The notes below the pieces were generated by a model, which was not told the DNA's origin, did not search any database, and was given only the letters and a program-made list of their open reading frames with translations. Below are positions 1 to 7,604 of a stretch of 60,861 nucleotides of DNA, piece by piece (position 1 is the stretch's first letter; each line of letters starts with the position of its first letter). The DNA comes from CAYRYU01 sp964428355 (GTDB taxonomy: Bacteria > Muiribacteriota > Ozemobacteria > Ozemobacterales > Ozemobacteraceae): assembly GCA_964428355.1 (NCBI GenBank), contig CAYRYU010000039.1, positions 1 to 60,861 on the forward strand, read 5' to 3'. The position numbers and the translations under genes are program-made.

Positions 1-1556
1 GAGTTGAGGATCCCGCGGATCCGGAGGTCGATCTGGAAGTTTTCCCGTAACCGCTTCCTCTCACGCGATATCTGGTCGAGAAGCGCGGCGCCGACGTTTC
101 CGATCCCGATCACCCCGATACTCACGGTCTGCCGGGACAGGTAGAAACCGGCATGAACCGCTCGAAGGGCTTTTACGGACTCCTTGGCGTCGACAACGAC
201 GCTGATGTTCCGCTCGGAGGAGCCCTGGGCGATTGCCCTGATGTTCACGCCGGCGGTTCCAAGTGATCCGAACAGGCGGGCGGAAACGCCGACCGTTCCG
301 GCCATTCCTTCGCCGACCGCGGCAAGGATGGCGCAGGGGCCGTGAACCTCCACGGTCTGGACCTTCCCGTGCATCAGCTCAGATGCGAAAGCCGCTTCGG
401 CGGCCTTTTTCGCGGCCCCGCCCTGGGGGGCTGGGACGGCGAAGCAGATGGAATGCTCGCTGGAAGCCTGGCTTATCATGATCACGGAGATGTTCTGTGC
501 GTGCAGAGCGTCGAACAGCCTTCCCGCGATGCCGGGCACTCCCATCATGCCGGTTCCCTCCATGTTCACCAGGGCGATGGGTTCTATCGTGGCGAAACCC
601 TTGACCGGCCGCTGGAGATCGAGAGCGGCTTCCGCCTTCACCACGCTGCCGGGGACCTGTGGGCGGAAGGAGTTCTTGATGAGTATCGGAAGCGACTTGG
701 TGATCGCCGGGGCCATGGTTCCCGGGTGAAGGACTTTGGCTCCGAAGTAGGCCAGCTCAATCGCCTCGCGGTAGGTGAGTTCGGGGACCACGACCGCCTC
801 GGGGACCTTATTGGGATCCGCGCTCATCACTCCGTCCACGTCCGTCCAGATCACGACTTCCTTCGCGTCGAGGAGATGGCCGAAGATCGCGGCGGAATAA
901 TCCGACCCGTTACGGCCCAGGATGGTCGCCACCCCGCCGCGGGTCTGGGCAATGAAGCCGGTGATGATAAAAACCCGTGGAAACGATCCTGCTTCGGCGG
1001 CCCGCTCTTTGATGACCTTCCTGAGCCTGGAAAGGCTCGCTTCCCAATCCACGTTCACGTTGGGCTGGGCATGTTCGACCACCAGTACCTTGCGGGCGTC
1101 TATCCATGAACATTCCAGGCCCTGGTGCTTCAGAAACGAAGAGAGGATGCGTGTCGACCAGACCTCACCGAGACCTGCCACATAGTCGCGGGCCCGGTCG
1201 GAACATTCGTGCAGAAGCTGGACGCTTTTCAGGATCTCCCGGATGGCTCCGACGTCGGCGTCTATCGCCCGCTCGGTCTCGTCGCGTGCCGGCTGGGGAA
1301 GGAGGTCTTCGAGCGTCTTGAAATGATGGAGGCGCAGCGCCTCGATCTCCTTTGGAAGATCCGGATCGGCCCTCTCGGCGAGCGAAACGATCTTCAGGAG
1401 ACGATCAGTGACCCCGGACATGGCTGAAACAACCACTCCGAGGTGCAAACCAGCCTCAAGTCCTCCCCGGACGAGGTCGGCAACGCGGGAGATCCTTTCC
1501 GCCGAGCCCATCGAGGTTCCACCGAACTTGTGAACGACCCATTTGCGATTTTCCAT
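1..1556 (-). CDS. thrA: Bifunctional aspartokinase / homoserine dehydrogenase, partial at left edge
   Basis: Phosphorylates aspartate and reduces aspartate semialdehyde, the first and third steps towards threonine and methionine, in the cytosol. The start ATG at 1556 gives MENRKWVVHKFGGTSMGSAE, which contains the aspartokinase KFGGTS motif at residues 10-15. The kinase domain is followed by an ACT-type regulatory region with the phrases NISVIMISQASSEHS and GVNIRAIAQGSSERNISVVV. A Rossmann fold then begins with VSIGVIGIGNVGAALL, whose GIGNVG dinucleotide loop is at residues 484-489, where homoserine dehydrogenase begins in E. coli ThrA. About 518 codons are present and roughly 300 more should lie to the left. 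The frame is open to the window edge. The gene lies 34 bases downstream of the DUF2225-like gene on the same strand. Confidence 0.93.
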   Translation of the reverse strand, partial: MENRKWVVHKFGGTSMGSAERISRVADLVRGGLEAGLHLGVVVSAMSGVTDRLLKIVSLAERADPDLPKEIEALRLHHFKTLEDLLPQPARDETERAIDADVGAIREILKSVQLLHECSDRARDYVAGLGEVWSTRILSSFLKHQGLECSWIDARKVLVVEHAQPNVNVDWEASLSRLRKVIKERAAEAGSFPRVFIITGFIAQTRGGVATILGRNGSDYSAAIFGHLLDAKEVVIWTDVDGVMSADPNKVPEAVVVPELTYREAIELAYFGAKVLHPGTMAPAITKSLPILIKNSFRPQVPGSVVKAEAALDLQRPVKGFATIEPIALVNMEGTGMMGVPGIAGRLFDALHAQNISVIMISQASSEHSICFAVPAPQGGAAKKAAEAAFASELMHGKVQTVEVHGPCAILAAVGEGMAGTVGVSARLFGSLGTAGVNIRAIAQGSSERNISVVVDAKESVKALRAVHAGFYLSRQTVSIGVIGIGNVGAALLDQISRERKRLRENFQIDLRIRGILN

Positions 1557-1590
1557 GTGCGTTTGACCTCCAGCGCGTTTGATGGTGTGA

Positions 1591-2694
1591 CTATTTCGTT
1601 CCGCTCGCGGGAGCCGCGGGGACGTTTTTGGGGAGTGAAACCACAGGCCCCCGGCCGAAATTCTCATGGATCTCGTTCATGTCGATGAACATGGGGCCTC
1701 CCATTTTGATTGCTTCAGGATCCTGGAGGAGTTTTTCGAAAAGTGCGGCCGCCTTCTCCTTTTCCCCCAGCCGCCGGGAGAGCTCCGCCTGGAGATAAAG
1801 AACCACGTGCGGTTTTCCCTTGGTTCCGCCCTTCTCGTACGCTTCCTCCAAGGCAGCTCGGGCCTTTCTCTGGAACTCCCTTTCGATCCCGATGTTCGAC
1901 ATTACCGATTGTTCCAGTGCGCTCCAGTCCTTTTCGGGGAAAGCCGATTTCAAGAGCGGAAACGAATCGAGTAGGACCTGGTTCTCACCGTGGTCCCGCA
2001 GCAGCATCGCCGTCATGACGACGGCGGCCGTTTTCATCTCCGGAGAGAATTCGGGGATCTTCCGGAGGAGATCTCCAGCCAGGAGAAGGCGCATCACGCT
2101 GGGGTTGCGGCCCTTTCCCTCCCGGGGGGGGATTGACTGCTGGACCTTGTTGATGGCCGTTTTGTCGAGTGTCTTATAGATGCTGTCGAAGCAATGGGTT
2201 TCCATCCTGGTCGCCCATGCGGCCCGAAGATATGTCCAGCCGGTTTCTTCCGGAGTCCGGCCCTTGAGAAGGCCGGTCTGGGCGATAAGGTCGTATTTCA
2301 CCCACGCGGGAAACTCCGCTATTCCAGGATTGAAAGGCTTCCCGTCGAGATCCTTCTCCGGGAGTTTCAGGGGCTTTTCCCCCTGGATCTTCTTCTTCAG
2401 TTCGTCGGGAACCTGCTTCTTGAAATCCTCTCCCAGGTCGGCGAAAAGGCAGTTGGGGCATGCCGCGGGGACCCGGAGAAGGGGTTGATGACCAAGTGCC
2501 CGGGTCATGAAATCCGAGTCCTGACCGCCCATGTTGTTGGTGCTTCCGATCGAGTAGACCATGACTTTCGTTCCGCAAACCGGGCATGGAACTTCTTCGC
2601 GGTCCAAGGTGGTCGCGATCGCGATCGATGGGAGAGCAGAGACAAAGACGGCAAGAAAAATCCGGACGATACATTTCGAAAAATCGGTTTTCAT
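1591..2694 (-). CDS. Exported DUF2225-like protein with paired CxxC motifs
   Basis: This 367-residue protein has a Sec-type signal peptide (IFLAVFVSALPSIAIA). The mature N-terminus carries CPVCGTK and, about 45 residues later, CPNCLFADL, the paired-cysteine pattern of DUF2225 proteins, which probably binds a metal. The rest is helical, and its C-terminal half (AALEEAYEKGG... LYLQAELSRRLGEKEKAAALFEKLLQDP) resembles TPR helices. A GGAGG ribosome site directly precedes the ATG at 2694. The gene lies just upstream of thrA with a 34-base gap, so the two may be cotranscribed, although no functional link is evident. The family assignment rests on motif memory only, and the biochemical role is unknown. 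Confidence 0.75.
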   Translation of the reverse strand: MKTDFSKCIVRIFLAVFVSALPSIAIATTLDREEVPCPVCGTKVMVYSIGSTNNMGGQDSDFMTRALGHQPLLRVPAACPNCLFADLGEDFKKQVPDELKKKIQGEKPLKLPEKDLDGKPFNPGIAEFPAWVKYDLIAQTGLLKGRTPEETGWTYLRAAWATRMETHCFDSIYKTLDKTAINKVQQSIPPREGKGRNPSVMRLLLAGDLLRKIPEFSPEMKTAAVVMTAMLLRDHGENQVLLDSFPLLKSAFPEKDWSALEQSVMSNIGIEREFQRKARAALEEAYEKGGTKGKPHVVLYLQAELSRRLGEKEKAAALFEKLLQDPEAIKMGGPMFIDMNEIHENFGRGPVVSLPKNVPAAPASGTK

Positions 2695-2783
2695 TCATCC
2701 CTCCTTTGGAAAGGACGGACCCAGGGTACCCTGTTTTCCTCCCGATGAAAAGGGCCAACCCGATCCTGGGGGAAAGAGGACGG

Positions 2784-2813
2784 TTGAAAGGAGGATGATG
2801 GCTTGGATATAAT
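2784..2813 (+). promoter_or_regulatory. Predicted sigma-70 promoter abutting the GT87 start codon
   Basis: TTGAAA at 2784-2789 and TATAAT at 2808-2813 are separated by 18 bases. The ATG at 2820 lies where transcription would be expected to begin, so the mRNA may be leaderless. Confidence 0.6.
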
Positions 2814-2819
2814 CGGGCG

Positions 2820-4295
2820 ATGGCGGAAGGAAAAGGTCTTTCCGATCGCGGACCCGGCGGTAACAGGCTCGAAGAGGGTTCCCGTCGCGGCGGATGGTTG
2901 GATTCGGTCGCGATCGGGCTGGTGGTTTACGGGGTCTGGTACCTTCTGTTCGGTCGGTTCCGGCTTTCGGACGTCTTTTTCTCGGCCCTTTTCGAGAACA
3001 TGGGTTACATCGACCTGTATCCCACCTTCGTCGCCTCGAAACTTTTTCAGGCCGGGGAATACGGATCGATCTATCATCCTGAGCTTTTCCTCGAATCGGC
3101 AAAGTCCATGCATACCAGGTGGTTGGAGGTCGCCAGGAGTCTCCAGATAATCAATTTCGGAACCTCATTCGTCTATGGGCCGCTCTACCTGATGCTGGTT
3201 GCCCCTTTCGTCGCGGTTTTCGATTCCTTCACCACTCTCAGGGCGATCTCGGTCTTCGTCAACGCAATGTCGATAGGAATCATCTGCGGGGAGTGTCTCC
3301 GCCTTGCGGATCGGAGATCACTCCTTGAAGTTGTCGGATGCGCTTTGTGTGCGGCCGTTTTCTTCCCGTTCGGTTATGCCGCATACCTTGGTCAGAACAC
3401 GATTCCCGCCGTAGCCTGCGCGCTTCTTTCCTTCAGGTCCCTGCAACGCGGCGGGGTGGCGGGAAGGGGTGGCGCATGCTTTCTCGTAATCCTGGCATGC
3501 GCGTGCAAACCCTGGTTCATAATGCTCTTGGGGGGATTCCTGGCCTTGCGGGAATGGAAGATTCCCATATGGACCGGGATCTGCTACATCCTTTTCTTCC
3601 TCTGGATGCCTGGTTTCCTCGTTCCCGGGGAACTCTCCGAAGGGTATTGGGCGGTGAACCGCCAACTGGTGCGTTTGAGCCTTCTTGCCTGGAACAACCT
3701 CTCCCTGAGGGGTTTTCTCCACAGGTTGTCTTTTCCATCCTGGGGGGACTACCTGGGAAGCTTCGTTCGGGTGCCTCCTCCGGTCTTTTCGGTCTACCTC
3801 GCGGAAGGGGTTGTACTCCTGCTGTTTTTTGCGATCTTCATCAAGGGGCTCCGCCCGGGTCAGCAGGTCCGGAACCCTGGGACCCGGAAAGGGGGGGGCG
3901 TGGACCTCGCTGGGAAAGATGCTCCGGACTCGTCCGACCCCTCTCCTGCGGCTTCCGCAGGCGAGTGTTGCGGGAACCCATCGGCGGTTTTCCTGGTATG
4001 CCTTTCCCTAATGATCCTGCCGTGCGGGGTCTCCTGGCACCATTACCTTGCGTGCGTGTTCCCGCTGGCATTGACCTTCCTTCTCACGAGGAAAGCCGAT
4101 CTCAAGGTAAGGCTGATGGCCGGGGGATTCCTCCTGTTCGAGTCTCTACCGGTCATTCCGTCGTGTTTTTATGGAAACATCACTCCCCAGGCAGTCCACG
4201 GCTCACCTGAACTTTGGGCATCGGTCTTCTTTCTCCCAACATTGTTGTCGATCCTCCTGGCAGTTGCCGTCATCCGTTTCCCCGTAAGGGGTTGA
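2820..4295 (+). CDS. Polytopic membrane glycosyltransferase, GT87/DUF2029-like
   Basis: This 491-residue integral membrane protein has about ten hydrophobic segments. GT87-like features include the early acidic loop IDLYPTFVASKLFQAGEYGSIY, the phrase FVYGPLYLMLVAPF, a GQN motif (AYLGQNTIPAVACALL) and a membrane-embedded KPW (CACKPWFIMLLGG). GT87 enzymes use polyprenyl-phosphate-linked sugars to glycosylate lipids or proteins on the outer face of the inner membrane. A long Pro/Gly-rich cytosolic loop (residues about 345-390) lies before the last helices. No Shine-Dalgarno sequence is seen and a promoter -10 box ends six bases before the ATG. The gene is monocistronic and convergent with the HD gene. 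The family is likely; the substrate cannot be inferred. Confidence 0.8.
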   Translation: MAEGKGLSDRGPGGNRLEEGSRRGGWLDSVAIGLVVYGVWYLLFGRFRLSDVFFSALFENMGYIDLYPTFVASKLFQAGEYGSIYHPELFLESAKSMHTRWLEVARSLQIINFGTSFVYGPLYLMLVAPFVAVFDSFTTLRAISVFVNAMSIGIICGECLRLADRRSLLEVVGCALCAAVFFPFGYAAYLGQNTIPAVACALLSFRSLQRGGVAGRGGACFLVILACACKPWFIMLLGGFLALREWKIPIWTGICYILFFLWMPGFLVPGELSEGYWAVNRQLVRLSLLAWNNLSLRGFLHRLSFPSWGDYLGSFVRVPPPVFSVYLAEGVVLLLFFAIFIKGLRPGQQVRNPGTRKGGGVDLAGKDAPDSSDPSPAASAGECCGNPSAVFLVCLSLMILPCGVSWHHYLACVFPLALTFLLTRKADLKVRLMAGGFLLFESLPVIPSCFYGNITPQAVHGSPELWASVFFLPTLLSILLAVAVIRFPVRG

Positions 4296-4312
4296 CAACC
4301 CGGGTGGTTGGC

Positions 4313-4954
4313 TCAGGGAAACCCCTTCAGTCGCCGGATCGAATCGACGAGATTCTCCCTTGCCCGGATCTCGAAACGTTGGGCGATGGGGGGATTGGAA
4401 AAAATCCCGGGCCGGCGGAGGAAACCCTCCAGGATCGAGGCACGTGAAGAGCGGAACAGGTCTTCGGAAACCCACCGGTATTCCTCGCGGATCTGCTCTT
4501 CGTACTCCGCAAACCTGGCGGGGGGAGCCCCGAGGATCGCAAGATCGATGTCGGTGACGAGCTTCCCGTCATCATCCTGGGAAGCGGTTCCGTGGCGTGT
4601 TGCCAGGATCGATGACGCGATCCGGTCCGCCATGGAAGAGGAAAGTCCCGCTGCCAGGACGGCCTTCGATGCGGAATCGGCGCTCCGTTCCTCGTTGTCA
4701 CGACGGTGGGTGTCATATAACACGTCATGGTACCAGAGCGCCAGGGTGACCTCCCAGGGGTGGGGGGCCAGGTTCCGGAACTCCTCCGCCAGGACGAGGC
4801 ATTCCTCGAGATGCCGAAGGTCATGGTACCGGCGATGGGATTCGGAATACGATGCCAGAAGTCCCGACAACTCCGCTTCGGAAGGGGGCCGGGCGCCCAG
4901 GTTTTTCCAGGTTTCCGCCCAGATCCCGGTCAGATTTTCACCTGTCATCATCAT
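4313..4954 (-). CDS. HD-superfamily metal-dependent phosphohydrolase (COG4339-like)
   Basis: This cytosolic protein of 213 residues has the histidines and aspartates of small HD phosphohydrolases: SHRRYHDLRHLEECLVLA supplies the first metal ligands, LALWYHDVLYD is the HD motif, and RRDNEERSADSA follows as in the COG4339 group. The C-terminal part (EEQIREEYRWVSEDLF...RSSILEGFLRRPGIF) matches the usual end of this family. The substrate is unknown; HD enzymes usually act on nucleotides or phosphomonoesters. Three consecutive ATG codons (4954, 4951, 4948) are possible starts. The gene overlaps the end of the pseudouridine synthase gene by 17 bases, so translation is probably coupled. Confidence 0.85.
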   Translation of the reverse strand: MMMTGENLTGIWAETWKNLGARPPSEAELSGLLASYSESHRRYHDLRHLEECLVLAEEFRNLAPHPWEVTLALWYHDVLYDTHRRDNEERSADSASKAVLAAGLSSSMADRIASSILATRHGTASQDDDGKLVTDIDLAILGAPPARFAEYEEQIREEYRWVSEDLFRSSRASILEGFLRRPGIFSNPPIAQRFEIRARENLVDSIRRLKGFP

Positions 4955-5693
4955 CGAAACCGGGTTTTCCCAATCCCGCCGCTTCGAAAAGACGGGCTGT
5001 TTCGTCCGTGGTCAGCCTTCGGCAGGAACCTGGGGCTAGCCTGCCGAGATCGACCGGACCGAACCTGGTCCGGTGCAGGCTGACGACGGTCCGGTCGAGG
5101 GCTTCGAACATGCGTCGGATCTGCCTTTTCCGGCCCTCCCGGAGATCGACCCGATAGGAGTCGCCTCCGGACAAAGAGATCCGGCAGGGGGCGGTGGTTC
5201 CATCGACCAGGATGATCCCGGATCTGAACCGCTCGAGTTCGTCATCGGAGAGGGGGGCGCCATTGATCCTGACCTGGTAGGACTTCTCGACCTTGTACCG
5301 GGGGTGGAGCAGCCTGTTCGAAAGGCCGCCGTGGTCAGTCGCCAGAAGAAGGCCGGTCGAGTCCTGGTCGAGACGTCCGATGGGAAACAGGCGGGGGCTC
5401 CGGGGAAGGAAATCGCGAATCGTGGGACGGCCGAACGGATCTCTGAGGGTGGAAACCACTCCCGCGGGTTTGTTGATAGCCACCACGACCGGGCCCGAAG
5501 GCTCCGGTGCGGTGACCCGTCTTCCATCGACCGAGATCACGGCAGTCGACGGATCGACCTGCCTCCCCGGGTCTCTGACGGTCTCCCCGTCCACCTTTAT
5601 ACGATCGTCGCCGATCATCTTTTCGATTCCCCTGCGTGAGGCAATCCCCCAGCTCGCAAGGAGCTTGTTGAGGCGACAAAGGCCATCGGGCAT
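4938..5693 (-). CDS. rluB: 23S rRNA pseudouridine synthase, RsuA/RluB family
   Basis: Converts uridine to pseudouridine in rRNA, probably 23S rRNA of the large subunit. The protein has 251 residues, a normal length. An N-terminal S4 RNA-binding domain (RLNKLLASWGIASRRGIEKMI) precedes the catalytic domain. The latter has VAINKPAGVVST, the catalytic aspartate motif FPIGRLDQDSTGLLLAT (GRLDxxSxG), and the family-typical LREGRKRQIRRMFEALD. It is the penultimate gene of the minus-strand run that begins with the TPR gene, 48 bases below the PilO-like gene. Whether it is RluB, RsuA or RluE specifically cannot be decided from sequence alone; RluB is the usual identity outside proteobacteria. Confidence 0.9.
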   Translation of the reverse strand: MPDGLCRLNKLLASWGIASRRGIEKMIGDDRIKVDGETVRDPGRQVDPSTAVISVDGRRVTAPEPSGPVVVAINKPAGVVSTLRDPFGRPTIRDFLPRSPRLFPIGRLDQDSTGLLLATDHGGLSNRLLHPRYKVEKSYQVRINGAPLSDDELERFRSGIILVDGTTAPCRISLSGGDSYRVDLREGRKRQIRRMFEALDRTVVSLHRTRFGPVDLGRLAPGSCRRLTTDETARLFEAAGLGKPGFDDDDR

Positions 5694-5741
5694 CGGTGAA
5701 GCCCGCCTTTCAGGAAACCATGGTCTCCAGATTCCGGTCTG

Positions 5742-7565
5742 TCAGCGTTGCGGTGTGAATGGTGCGGTAACCTTGAAGGTCATCAGGCGGCCCATGACGT
5801 GGTCGGAATATTTGCCCTCGGTGAAGAACGGCTCTCCGATCCCTCGGATGAGTTTCAGCGAGGGAAAGAACAGTGAGAAGATGTACTTGTTCTTGAGGGT
5901 GATCCCCTTGAATTCCAGATCCCCGGTTGCGGGAATCTTCACGCTGGTCAGGATATAGCCTTTTTCGAGTGCAGAGTCGGGCTGGTTCCAGGGCAGGACC
6001 GAAAAGACGGTCTTCATGAGTCGGTAGATCTCCAGCGATCCAACCCCTCCCTGGATCTGGACGAACTCCGCCCTGATAGGTTTTCCGGGCTCCGCGGTGG
6101 CGGAAAATTCCACGAGAGAAAGGGTTTTCTGCGCCTCGAAGTATTGGAAGAGTTTCGGGAGATCCTTTGGCTCGAAGCGAAGGACGGTGCGTTGGCCAAG
6201 CTTGGATGGGGCGTTCTCGAGGACCTCTCCGAAGCCCATGAACTCGCCCGATCCCTTGAAGACGTCGAGCCCCGAGGTGAGGACTCCGCCGGGCCGTGCG
6301 CCCGACCACCGGAAGACCGTCTTTCCGTCGTCGGTCTTATCCTGGCCTGAGGATTCGGTGGGTGAGAGGCCCAGACTGGCAGCCACGGTTTCGACCGAGT
6401 CTGCCTGCTCCCTGGTCTCGAGGTTTCCCTGGACGGAAATCTTCGATGGGGTCCAGGTAATCGTGAGGAACGATTTGACGGCCTCAGGCCAGGGTGCGCC
6501 AAGGGCTCCCACGAGATCGGAAACCGGGGTCTGCGTTTTTTCGGCTTGGACCGGTGCACCGCCGCCCGGAAGGAAAAGGAAGGTGCAGTTCCACTTCGAA
6601 GGCGTGGAAAGAGTGTCGATGTTGGCTTCGCATTTGAGGAACCCGAAATTTCCCCCTCCTGCAAGCTTCTGCCAGATCGCAGGAAGCTCATCCGGCGCTG
6701 CCAGAACGCTTGCCTTGAACAGTTGCGATCCGTCCGGGGCGTCCTGGACCGTTAGCTCGCGGGCGTTTGTCACCTGCGCGAGGACCTTGAAGAGATCGAT
6801 CAGTTCCCCCGTCTTGAACAGCTCCTGGTTGCTGGAAAAATCCAGGGTGTACAATTCTCCGCTCAGGAAGCGGCTCCGGGAAACGGTGCGGGACCTCTCC
6901 GGAAAACCCTTCGACCCCGCAAGGGCGAAAAGCGGGGCGGGCTCCTTCGAAACGAGCTGGAATGATACGGGTTTCGTCTTTTCGAAGGTGAATCCGAAAA
7001 CGGTCACTCTGTCCGAAGGTCCCTGGGAGATATCGAAGAAGGGGAATCCGGCGACAGGCCCGAGGGCGCCATCCAGGATGTCTCCCGAACTGGAACCGAC
7101 GGGAAAAAGATGGATGCCCAGGATGATCTCGAGGGTCATCTGGCTTCCTCCCAGTCCGGAAGGTTTGATTCCCAGCTTCAGGATCTCGGTCCGCCATGTT
7201 CCCGAAATCTCCTTCAGGAACTGCCGGAGATCATCTATTTTCTGTGCCCCGAGAACCATTTCGACGTTGCTTCCGCCGTCGGGTGCTGCCAGGGCTGCCG
7301 AAATCGAGCATCTCCGGCATTCCAGTCCGGCTTTTGAAATCCTTTCCATCATTTCCGTAACAAGCTCGGCCTGGCGCGGTATCGGCGAGCCGGAAAAGGA
7401 TGGCTGGGCTTCCGGGGTCGGTTCGGGAGCGGTGATCGGTTTTTCCTTGGGAGCTTCCGTTGTCGTTGGTGGGATCATGATGTTGTCATTCTGGCCGGAA
7501 GCGGACGAAACCTGGAAGAAAACACAGACCGCGAACGCGAAGAGAAGGACTTGACGATGTGACAT
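5742..7565 (-). CDS. Exported protein with PilO-like repeats, in pilus gene cluster
   Basis: A 607-residue protein with a signal peptide or anchor (MSHRQVLLFAFAVCVFFQVSSASG) and a Pro/Thr/Glu-rich linker. The ATG at 7565 is chosen because GGAGG lies seven bases upstream; an in-frame ATG at 7583 is less well placed. Several segments of about 80-100 residues share a pattern in which a strand and 'dLrqFLkeI' helix are followed by a strand ending in LEIILGIHLFP, as in the ferredoxin-like fold of PilO. The neighbour upstream is a PilB-type ATPase, so I infer a periplasmic pilus or secretion assembly role. No catalytic motif is visible. The PilO resemblance is pattern-based and needs structure prediction. 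Confidence 0.55.
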   Translation of the reverse strand: MSHRQVLLFAFAVCVFFQVSSASGQNDNIMIPPTTTEAPKEKPITAPEPTPEAQPSFSGSPIPRQAELVTEMMERISKAGLECRRCSISAALAAPDGGSNVEMVLGAQKIDDLRQFLKEISGTWRTEILKLGIKPSGLGGSQMTLEIILGIHLFPVGSSSGDILDGALGPVAGFPFFDISQGPSDRVTVFGFTFEKTKPVSFQLVSKEPAPLFALAGSKGFPERSRTVSRSRFLSGELYTLDFSSNQELFKTGELIDLFKVLAQVTNARELTVQDAPDGSQLFKASVLAAPDELPAIWQKLAGGGNFGFLKCEANIDTLSTPSKWNCTFLFLPGGGAPVQAEKTQTPVSDLVGALGAPWPEAVKSFLTITWTPSKISVQGNLETREQADSVETVAASLGLSPTESSGQDKTDDGKTVFRWSGARPGGVLTSGLDVFKGSGEFMGFGEVLENAPSKLGQRTVLRFEPKDLPKLFQYFEAQKTLSLVEFSATAEPGKPIRAEFVQIQGGVGSLEIYRLMKTVFSVLPWNQPDSALEKGYILTSVKIPATGDLEFKGITLKNKYIFSLFFPSLKLIRGIGEPFFTEGKYSDHVMGRLMTFKVTAPFTPQR

Positions 7566-7604
7566 GAGGATCCTCCCATGCAAGCACTGGTAAGATTTCC
7601 CGGT

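Noticed and set aside
342..1109. Long plus-strand open frame opposite thrA
   Set aside because: It mirrors codon positions of the minus-strand aspartokinase gene, has no recognisable domain and no ribosome site; the opposite frame has full family motifs.
6097..7554. 485-codon plus-strand open frame
   Set aside because: Antisense to the PilO-like gene. Low-complexity Ser/Arg/Pro composition typical of GC-rich shadow frames; no motif.
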